Shown here: positions 5,758-10,912 of the stretch, piece after piece
Position numbering within the stretch: the first letter of the stretch is position 1
How the letters are laid out: every line of letters starts with the position of its first letter
Source of the DNA: Porticoccaceae bacterium
GTDB lineage: Bacteria; Pseudomonadota; Gammaproteobacteria; Pseudomonadales; Porticoccaceae
Assembly: GCA_023255165.1 (NCBI GenBank)
Contig: JALRJD010000225.1
Location: 1 to 10,912, forward strand
Length of the DNA stretch: 10,912 nucleotides
Reading direction: 5' to 3'
Notes under the pieces: model-generated
The model's input: the letters and a program-made list of their open reading frames with translations, nothing else
The model's database searches: none
Told to the model about the DNA's origin: nothing
Program-made: the position numbers and the translations under genes

Positions 5758-6815
5758 AACGCCCCTCGGTAAAACTGGTTGTGCGCGGTATGTTGGCGGT
5801 TTCACTGCTGCTGGTCTGTTCGCTGTGGCTGATGTCGGCACTCTATTACCATGTTCAGCAGCCGCTGCAGTTCAGCGAAGAGCAAAGCCAGCTGGTGATT
5901 GAAGTTGAGAAGGGCAGCTCGCTCTCGAGGGTCAACCGACAGCTTTATGATGCTGGCGTGTTGCCGCACCCGAAGTTGTTAAGCCTGTTTGCGCGGCTAA
6001 ATGGGCAAACGGCAATACAGGCCGGGCAGTATCGTATTGAGGCCGGCGAATCGGCGCTGCAGCTGTTGAATAAATTTAATCGCGGCGATGTTCTGATATA
6101 TCAGATTACCTTTCCTGAAGGCTGGAGCTACCGACAGTGGCTGGCACAGCTCGCCGGCATTGAGCAGTTTTCCGATATCCGTCAGTTAAATGACGCCCAA
6201 ATTATGGTCGCCGCCGGGATCGATCAGGCAAATCCGGAAGGCTGGCTGTTTCCCGATACCTATACCTATGTCAGCTCGGATTCCGCCATCGATATATTGG
6301 CGCGGGCGCACCGCAAAATGGTTCAGGTGCTGGACCAGACCTGGCAGCAGCGTGCCCCAAACCTTCCTTATCAAAGCCCCTACGAGGCGCTGATAATGGC
6401 CTCTATTATTGAAAAAGAGACCGGGCTGGCGGAAGAGCGACCGGCGATTGCAGGCGTTTTTGTGCGGCGTCTGCAGAGAGGAATGCGCCTGCAGACTGAT
6501 CCGACGGTGATTTACGGTCTTGGCGACGATTATCAGGGCAATATCACCCGCGCCCATCTAAAGTCAGTGACGCCCTACAATACCTACCGCATCAATGGCC
6601 TACCGCCAACACCGATCGCCATGCCCAGCGCCGCGGCGATTGAGGCAGCACTGCATCCGCAGTCTGGCGACGAGCTCTATTTTGTCGCTCGTGGCGATGG
6701 CGGCCATTACTTTTCCAAGAGTCTTGATGAGCATCAGAAAGCGGTGCGCCAATATCAGATCAATCAGCGTGCACTGAACTATCAATCGGCGCCAAAAGCT
6801 CAAAATCAGCAATAA
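5751..6815 (+). CDS. mltG: Endolytic murein transglycosylase MltG (YceG-like)
   Basis: Inner-membrane endolytic transglycosylase that cleaves nascent glycan strands and is thought to terminate peptidoglycan polymerisation. It has 354 residues (E. coli 340). The N-terminus has basic residues followed by one membrane segment (about 12-33, RGMLAVSLLLVCSLWLMSAL), then a LysM-like region with VIEVEKGSSLSRVNRQLYDAGV and AGQYRIEAGESALQLL. The catalytic YceG domain includes FPEGWSYRQW (121-130), EGWLFPDTYTY (163-173), ASIIEKETG with catalytic Glu221, GMRLQTDPTVIYGLG (244-258), YNTYRINGLPPTPIAMP and ALHPQSGDELYFVARGDGGH. The ATG overlaps the pabC stop by 7 nt, indicating translational coupling. A 121-bp gap separates it from tmk; I see no convincing promoter there. 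Confidence 0.96.
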   Translation: MLKRPSVKLVVRGMLAVSLLLVCSLWLMSALYYHVQQPLQFSEEQSQLVIEVEKGSSLSRVNRQLYDAGVLPHPKLLSLFARLNGQTAIQAGQYRIEAGESALQLLNKFNRGDVLIYQITFPEGWSYRQWLAQLAGIEQFSDIRQLNDAQIMVAAGIDQANPEGWLFPDTYTYVSSDSAIDILARAHRKMVQVLDQTWQQRAPNLPYQSPYEALIMASIIEKETGLAEERPAIAGVFVRRLQRGMRLQTDPTVIYGLGDDYQGNITRAHLKSVTPYNTYRINGLPPTPIAMPSAAAIEAALHPQSGDELYFVARGDGGHYFSKSLDEHQKAVRQYQINQRALNYQSAPKAQNQQ

Positions 6816-6936
6816 ACAAAACAAAGCATAAAAAACTGGCAACAAACCAGACAGTCAGGGGCAGACAGCAGCGTTGCAAGTGGTCACAATAAGCGCTCAC
6901 AAATGGCGCTAAAAACAGAGCAAACCGGGATATCCA

Positions 6937-7563
6937 ATGCGCGGAAAATTTATCACCATTGAAGGCACCGAGGGGGTCGGCAAGACCACCAATATCGAAT
7001 TTATTCAGTCGTGGATGAATAGCAAGCAGCTTACCTTTGGCACCACCAGAGAGCCGGGCGGCACACCGTTGGCGGAGCAAATTCGAGAACTGTTGCTGGC
7101 GCCGCGAGAGGAGTCGGTATGCAGCACGGCCGAATTGCTGATGGTCTTTGCTGCTCGCGCACAACATCTTAATCAGGTGATCGAACCGATGCTCAGTGAG
7201 GGCGCCTGGGTGCTCTGCGATCGCTTTACCGATGCCACCTATGCCTACCAGGGCGCCGGTCGTCATATGCGCGACGACCTTATCCGCGATCTTGAATTGA
7301 TGGTGCAGGGCAGTCTGCAGCCGGATCTCACGTTGATTCTCGATATCCCGGTGCAGGTGGGGCTTGCTCGGGCCAGCGAACGCAGCACCCCGGATCGCTT
7401 TGAGCAGGAACAGGTGGAATTTTTTGAGCGGGTGCGCAATCGCTATCTGCAGATCGCGCAGGACAACCCGCAGCGCTGTGTGGTGATCGACGCCTCCCGC
7501 TCACTCGAAGGGGTTCAGGCGCAGATTGCCGACACTCTGGAACAGTTCTGGGAGACGATCTAG
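6937..7563 (+). CDS. tmk: Thymidylate kinase
   Basis: Cytosolic kinase that phosphorylates dTMP to dTDP with ATP, an essential step of dTTP supply. It has 208 residues (E. coli 213). The P-loop GTEGVGKT is at 10-17, TREPGGT at 37-43 holds the dTMP site, FAARAQHLNQ at 71-80, and the DR motif is LCDRFTDATYAYQGAGR (93-109). The LID region ERSTPDRFEQEQVEFFERV carries arginines, as in E. coli-type (type II) enzymes. The ATG has only a weak ribosome site (CCGGGAT). Its TAG stop shares one base with the GTG start of holB, so the two are translated together and both serve DNA replication. Confidence 0.97.
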   Translation: MRGKFITIEGTEGVGKTTNIEFIQSWMNSKQLTFGTTREPGGTPLAEQIRELLLAPREESVCSTAELLMVFAARAQHLNQVIEPMLSEGAWVLCDRFTDATYAYQGAGRHMRDDLIRDLELMVQGSLQPDLTLILDIPVQVGLARASERSTPDRFEQEQVEFFERVRNRYLQIAQDNPQRCVVIDASRSLEGVQAQIADTLEQFWETI

Positions 7564-8498
7564 TGTCAAGCATGCCATTGCCCTGGCAGGAGTCGGTTTG
7601 GGAATCTCTGAACAGCCGCATTGACGCGGGGCGGCTACCCCACGCGGTGCTGATCAGTGGCGACAGCGGCATTGGCAAGGCGCGGTTGGCACGGGCGCTG
7701 ACCCAGCGTTTGATCTGTTCGGCGGAGATGGTCAAGTACGCCTGCGGCACCTGCAAAAGCTGCACCTTGCTGGCGGCGGGCAATCACCCTGACGTAACCT
7801 GGCTGGAGCCGGAGGAGAAGGGTAAGCCGATTAAAATTGATCAGGTGCGAGCGCTCTGTGAATCGCTGTCCAAGACGGCACAGCAGGGTGGTTGGAAAGT
7901 CGCCGTCATTGCTCCCGCCGAAACCATGAATATCAGCGCCGCCAATGCACTGTTGAAAAATCTTGAAGAGCCGCGAGCCAAAACACTGTTGATACTGGTT
8001 TCCCATCGCCCTGGCAGACTCTCGGCAACGATTCGCAGTCGCTGTCAGAAGCTGAGTCTACCAACCCCGGACAGCAACAGTACGCTGCAGTGGTTGACTC
8101 AGGTCACTGGCGACCAGAGCGCCGCCGAGCAGGTACTACCGCTTGCCGGAGGGCGGCCATTGCTGGCGCTGGATTATCTGCAGAGTGGCGATCTGGAGCA
8201 GCGTGCGGAGTTCGAACGCCTGGTCGCCGATGTGCGGGAGGGGTCGCTGTCACCGCTGGCGGCCGCCCAACACTGCCAAAAGCTCGATGGCGATCAGTCA
8301 ATCGAGTGGTTTAGCCGTTATATCCATCGCCTGGCCACCACCGATCTGGCCGAGCGGCCTAACACCGCGCTGTTTGGCTTTTCCGACAAACTACTGCGCG
8401 CGCGCAACTGGATCGTCAGCGGTAATAATCCCAACCTGCAGTTGCTCTGGGAGGAGCTGTTTATGGACTGGGTGATGGTGTTCAAGGCGCGCAAATAG
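7563..8498 (+). CDS. holB: DNA polymerase III subunit delta'
   Basis: Clamp-loader subunit of the replicative polymerase, part of the DnaX complex that loads the beta clamp. It has 311 residues (E. coli 334). It is an AAA+ protein with the loop GDSGIGK (33-39), the zinc module Cys52 and CGTCKSC (Cys61, 64, 67), EPEEKGKPIKIDQVR (82-96), NAANALLKNLEEP-type sensor region (SAANALLKNLEEP, 125-137), LVSHRPGRLSATIRSRC with the SRC motif (159-161), and an alpha-helical C-terminal domain. The start is GTG at 7563, overlapping the tmk stop as TAGTG, with GGAG (7551-7554) eight bases upstream. An in-frame ATG at 7572 (MPLPWQESVW) is a possible alternative. The tmk-holB-pilZ-tatD order is standard for pseudomonads. 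Confidence 0.96.
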   Translation: MSSMPLPWQESVWESLNSRIDAGRLPHAVLISGDSGIGKARLARALTQRLICSAEMVKYACGTCKSCTLLAAGNHPDVTWLEPEEKGKPIKIDQVRALCESLSKTAQQGGWKVAVIAPAETMNISAANALLKNLEEPRAKTLLILVSHRPGRLSATIRSRCQKLSLPTPDSNSTLQWLTQVTGDQSAAEQVLPLAGGRPLLALDYLQSGDLEQRAEFERLVADVREGSLSPLAAAQHCQKLDGDQSIEWFSRYIHRLATTDLAERPNTALFGFSDKLLRARNWIVSGNNPNLQLLWEELFMDWVMVFKARK

Positions 8499-8571
8499 GT
8501 CGAAATCAGGATTTGGTGCTAAGCTAAAACAAGGTGACAAGGAGAGGGCATAAGGATGCGAGGTGATACGG

Positions 8572-8916
8572 ATGTTTAGTGGTGGCAAGCGCGGTATTTT
8601 ATCGCTGGAGATCAAAGGCGAAGATACGCTTTATGAACATTACATGGCGTTTGTACAGGGCGGTGGCCTGTTTGTTCCAACAACCAAAAGTTACGAGCTG
8701 GGCGATGATATTTTCTTTTTGTTGGATATCTATTTGCGCCCCGAGCCGATTCCCATGACTGGCAAGGTGGTGTGGGTAACCCACAAGGGCTCGGCCAGTT
8801 TCAAGCAGCAGGGTGTTGGCGTTCAGCTAAGCGATGAACATGAAGATTTGAAAACTGATATTGAACAGGCTTTAACCGGTACGGTACACTCCCACAAGCC
8901 TACATTAACCATGTAG
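8572..8916 (+). CDS. pilZ: PilZ-domain protein for type IV pilus biogenesis
   Basis: Small cytosolic PilZ protein of about 114 residues, of the founding Pseudomonas PilZ type, which is needed for type IV pilus assembly and in Xanthomonas contacts PilB and FimX. It reads RGILSLEIKGED, HYMAFVQGGGLFVPT, YELGDDIFFLLDIY, TGKVVWVTHKG and QQGVGVQLSDE, ending SHKPTLTM, which resembles the known C-terminus of the family. The canonical c-di-GMP residues (RxxxR and D/NxSxxG) are not present: the second is replaced by VQGGGLFV. Direct c-di-GMP binding is therefore unlikely. ATG at 8572 has AGGTGA five bases upstream; the in-frame GTG at 8563, preceded by AAGGA, would add three residues. It follows holB by 73 nt and precedes tatD by 29 nt. 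No pilus structural genes are in the window. Confidence 0.92.
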   Translation: MFSGGKRGILSLEIKGEDTLYEHYMAFVQGGGLFVPTTKSYELGDDIFFLLDIYLRPEPIPMTGKVVWVTHKGSASFKQQGVGVQLSDEHEDLKTDIEQALTGTVHSHKPTLTM

Positions 8917-8945
8917 TAACCCATTCCAAAAAGACGTTTCACGCT

Positions 8946-9722
8946 ATGCTGGTAGACTCTCACTGCCATCTCGATCACCTGGATGTGAGCGATCGGGAGG
9001 GCGGCCTAAGTGCTGTATTGAATGCTGCTCAGTCTCGCGGTGTCACCAAATTCCTCAGTGTTGCGGTGGATATGGCCAGCTCACGATCACTGATTGAGCT
9101 CACCGCCCGACACGATAATGTCTACTCCTCGGTGGGCGTTCACCCATTGCAAAAAACACCTCAACCGGTGCCAGAGATCGACGAACTGGTCAGTCTGGCG
9201 CAACAGCCCCGAGTGGTGGCTGTGGGCGAAACCGGGCTCGACAATTTTTACAGCAGCGAGACCATTGACTGGCAGCGCCAGAGTTTTATTCATCATCTGC
9301 GGGCCAGTCAGCAGGTCAATAAACCGGTGATTATTCATACTCGCGATGCCCGCGACGAGACTATCGAACTGATGCGTAAATATCAGCCAGACGCTGGTGG
9401 TGTGATGCATTGTTTTACCGAGAGCTGGGAGATGGCAGAGCGCGCTCTGGCGCTGGGGTTTTATATTTCCTTTTCCGGCATTGTTACTTTTAAGAACGCC
9501 GAACAATTGCGCGACGTAGCGCTCAAAGTACCGCTGGATCGTATGCTGGTGGAGACTGATTCGCCTTGGCTGGCGCCGGTTCCGTATCGTGGTTCCCAGA
9601 ATGAGCCGCAATATGTGCGTGAAGTTGCCCAGTGCATAGCCGATCTGCGTGGAATCAGCCTCGAGCATCTGGCTGAGGCCACCAGTGCTAATTTTCAACG
9701 TCTGTTCCAGATACCTGCATAG
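8946..9722 (+). CDS. TatD-family metal-dependent hydrolase (YcfH type)
   Basis: Cytosolic TIM-barrel metallohydrolase of the TatD family; characterised members are 3'-5' exonucleases acting on DNA and RNA. At 258 residues it is full length. The metal ligands are all visible: His6 and His8 in DSHCHLD, Glu95 in VAVGETGLD, His131 in KPVIIHTRDA, His155 in GGVMHCFTES and Asp205 in LVETDSPWLAP. The C-terminal YVREVAQCIADLRGISLEHLA fits the family. The position after holB and pilZ points to the YcfH/TatD-like paralogue rather than the tatABC-linked one. The exact substrate is not known. The ATG at 8946 has no strong Shine-Dalgarno. The next gene begins 11 nt after its stop. Confidence 0.94.
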   Translation: MLVDSHCHLDHLDVSDREGGLSAVLNAAQSRGVTKFLSVAVDMASSRSLIELTARHDNVYSSVGVHPLQKTPQPVPEIDELVSLAQQPRVVAVGETGLDNFYSSETIDWQRQSFIHHLRASQQVNKPVIIHTRDARDETIELMRKYQPDAGGVMHCFTESWEMAERALALGFYISFSGIVTFKNAEQLRDVALKVPLDRMLVETDSPWLAPVPYRGSQNEPQYVREVAQCIADLRGISLEHLAEATSANFQRLFQIPA

Positions 9723-9733
9723 AGCTAAATGTG

Positions 9734-10024
9734 ATGACCCAACAATCAAATAACCAGCAACAAAATAGCCCGCAATCCAATTTTATTATCCGCACCTTTC
9801 CGGTCGGACCGCTGCAGTGCAACTGCTCGATTATTGGCGACTCCGTCAGCGGTAAGGCGCTGGTGATCGATCCAGGTGGCGACGCAGATAAAATTCTGGC
9901 GCTGTTGAAAGAGCTCAATCTCAAGGTGGTGGCGATCATTCACACTCATGCTCACCTCGATCATATACTGGCCTCCGGTGAGATCAAAAAAGCCACCGGC
10001 GCGCCGATTTTGCTGCAGGATTAA
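9734..10024 (+). CDS. Metallo-beta-lactamase-fold hydrolase, truncated at junction
   Basis: N-terminal part of a metallo-beta-lactamase-fold hydrolase, glyoxalase II-like (YcbL/hydroxyacylglutathione hydrolase-like). After a Gln/Asn/Ser-rich N-terminal stretch (about residues 1-15) comes FIIRTFPVGPLQCNCSIIGD, then ALVIDPGGDADKIL and the metal-binding HTHAHLDH motif. Only 96 residues are present, whereas relatives run to a little over 200. The sequence stays family-like up to GAPILLQD and then meets a TAA at 10022-10024 that belongs to the foreign sequence. The truncation therefore comes from the junction and is not a natural end. ATG at 9734 is preferred over the GTG at 9731 directly before it. 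The substrate cannot be stated. Confidence 0.85.
   Translation: MTQQSNNQQQNSPQSNFIIRTFPVGPLQCNCSIIGDSVSGKALVIDPGGDADKILALLKELNLKVVAIIHTHAHLDHILASGEIKKATGAPILLQD
10012..10024. other. Chimeric junction between two genomes
   Basis: Left of this point the DNA is CTG/GCC-rich gammaproteobacterial coding sequence; right of it is AT-rich flavobacterial coding sequence. The metallo-beta-lactamase frame is broken here, and a different frame opens with no start codon. The bases GCTGCAGGA (10012-10020) read A-A-G in the downstream frame, so they could belong to either side; the exact joint is uncertain by about ten bases. No inverted repeat, insertion sequence, tRNA or target duplication is visible. 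Confidence 0.85.
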
Positions 10025-10912
10025 AGAAAACAGATTTATCTATAGCTTTTTCTTTGAAAGCAGACGAAACGTCTTCTGAAGTACAATATTTGGCCGCAGC
10101 ACCTCATTATTTAGAATCTTGGGGTGATGTTGAATTGAAAAAAGGCCATTATGCCTTAACACAGCCAGCTATTCGACCTTTATTTGACACTAGACAATTT
10201 CAAGAAGCTTTATTAAAATGGGTAGGAAGTGATGTTTCTTATCACGATTATATCAAAGATGCTTGGGGTTCTACCATTTTAGGTGGTAGTTCATTCAATC
10301 AAGTATTACACGATGGTGTTTATGTTGGTGCTATTGCAACAGAAGTTACTGCAACTACTGAAACCTCGACTGAAATACCTTCTGGTAATGCAGCCAAGGC
10401 TTTAGCTGGTTCAGTTAAAAAATCAAATTTCGAATTATCATTATATACCAAAGTAGGTATGGGAGATGGGCAACATGCCAACAACCCATGGCTACAAGAA
10501 TTTCCAGACCCTATTACTAGAGCATCTTGGGATAACTACTTAACTATTTCAAAAGCTGATGCAGATGCGTTAGGTTTAATGAATAAACACGTAGCCAATG
10601 GTGCATTAAATGGTAGTTATGCTAAAGTTACCGTAAATGGTACAACTGTTATTGCTCCAGTGATGATTCAACCAGGACAAGCAAAAGGGAGCGTTGGTTT
10701 AGCTTTAGGTTACGGAAAAACGAAAGGTTTAAAAGAAGAAATGCAAACAGGTGTGAATGCGTATGCTTTATACCAAGGGTTTAACACAGCACAAAGCGTT
10801 ACTATTGAGGTTGCAGTTGGAGAGCATGAGTTTGCTTCAGTACAGTTGCATAATACCTTAATGGGGCGTGGTGATATTATTAAAGAAACATCTTTAGAAA
10901 TATTTAATACAA
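10021..10912 (+). CDS. actB: ActB fragment, alternative complex III molybdopterin-like/Fe-S subunit (both ends missing)
   Basis: Internal part of ActB, the large subunit of alternative complex III (quinol:electron acceptor oxidoreductase) found in Bacteroidota and others; it acts at the membrane in aerobic or related respiration. The frame starting at 10021 stays open for 297 codons to the window end, with no start or stop. Recognisable stretches are QYLAAAPHYLESWGDVE, HYALTQPAIRPLFDTRQFQ, LLKWVGSDVSYHDYIKDAW, NNPWLQEFPDPITRASWDNY and the end EFASVQLHNTLMGRGDIIKET. These belong to the catalytically degenerate molybdopterin-oxidoreductase-like domain; the C-terminal cysteine-rich ferredoxin part would lie beyond the window. 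By my count 22 of 27 leucines are TTA and none is CTG, unlike every gene to the left. This indicates a flavobacterial source. The family call rests on remembered similarity, not a search. Confidence 0.85.

Noticed and set aside
6816..6936. Possible promoter (TTGCAA) and short inverted repeats before tmk
   Set aside because: No acceptable -10 at the right spacing, and the stems are only four to five pairs long.
7328..7783. Long minus-strand open frames opposite tmk, holB, plsX, fabD and tatD
   Set aside because: They are antisense shadows of GC-rich coding sequence with no family resemblance and no ribosome sites.
10021..10912. Horizontal insertion of a flavobacterial gene into the gammaproteobacterial chromosome
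   Set aside because: The ActB piece has no start, no partner act genes before it and no mobile element or repeats, and the left gene is cut mid-domain. A chimera is simpler.

Overview
The window is a fatty-acid / cell-envelope housekeeping cluster from a gammaproteobacterium, joined abruptly near position 10,021 to a fragment of an unrelated, AT-rich Bacteroidota (flavobacterial) gene. The gene order maf(yceF) | yceD-rpmF-plsX-fabD-fabG-acpP-pabC-mltG-tmk-holB-pilZ-tatD is the pseudomonad-type arrangement. There is no fabH between plsX and fabD, and a pilZ gene sits between holB and tatD. I infer a Pseudomonas-like or Cellvibrio/marine-clade gammaproteobacterium; the species cannot be told from the sequence alone.

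Layout. Positions 29-622 (minus) encode a Maf/YceF nucleotide pyrophosphatase. The 139-bp divergent gap holds a strong sigma70-type promoter (TTGACA, 17 bp, TATCAT) driving yceD, rpmF, plsX, fabD and fabG rightward. The 197-bp gap after fabG contains a hairpin (weak terminator or attenuator), a second promoter with the same GC-rich discriminator, and a structured leader in front of acpP. A strong rho-independent terminator follows acpP. fabF, which normally comes next, is absent, and pabC follows directly after a 188-bp gap. From pabC to tatD the genes are tightly spaced (pabC/mltG overlap by 7 nt, tmk/holB by 1 nt) and then lead into a metallo-beta-lactamase-fold hydrolase that is cut off at the junction.

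How the genes work together: PlsX, FabD, FabG and AcpP supply acyl carrier protein, malonyl groups, beta-ketoacyl reduction and acyl-phosphate for phospholipid synthesis. YceD and L32 link the operon to ribosome production. PabC makes p-aminobenzoate for folate, Tmk and HolB serve DNA precursor supply and replication, MltG trims glycan strands, PilZ serves type IV pili, and TatD is a metal-dependent nuclease.

From about 10,021 to the end the sequence is one open frame with TTA/AAA-rich codon use. It encodes an internal piece of ActB (the molybdopterin-like / Fe-S subunit of alternative complex III) as found in Flavobacteriia. Both genes are broken at the same point and no mobile-element sequence is visible, so a chimeric assembly or clone is the simplest explanation. 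I see no new defence, mobile or biosynthetic system. The points worth a second look are the chimeric junction, the missing fabF, and the control sequences around yceD, acpP and pabC.
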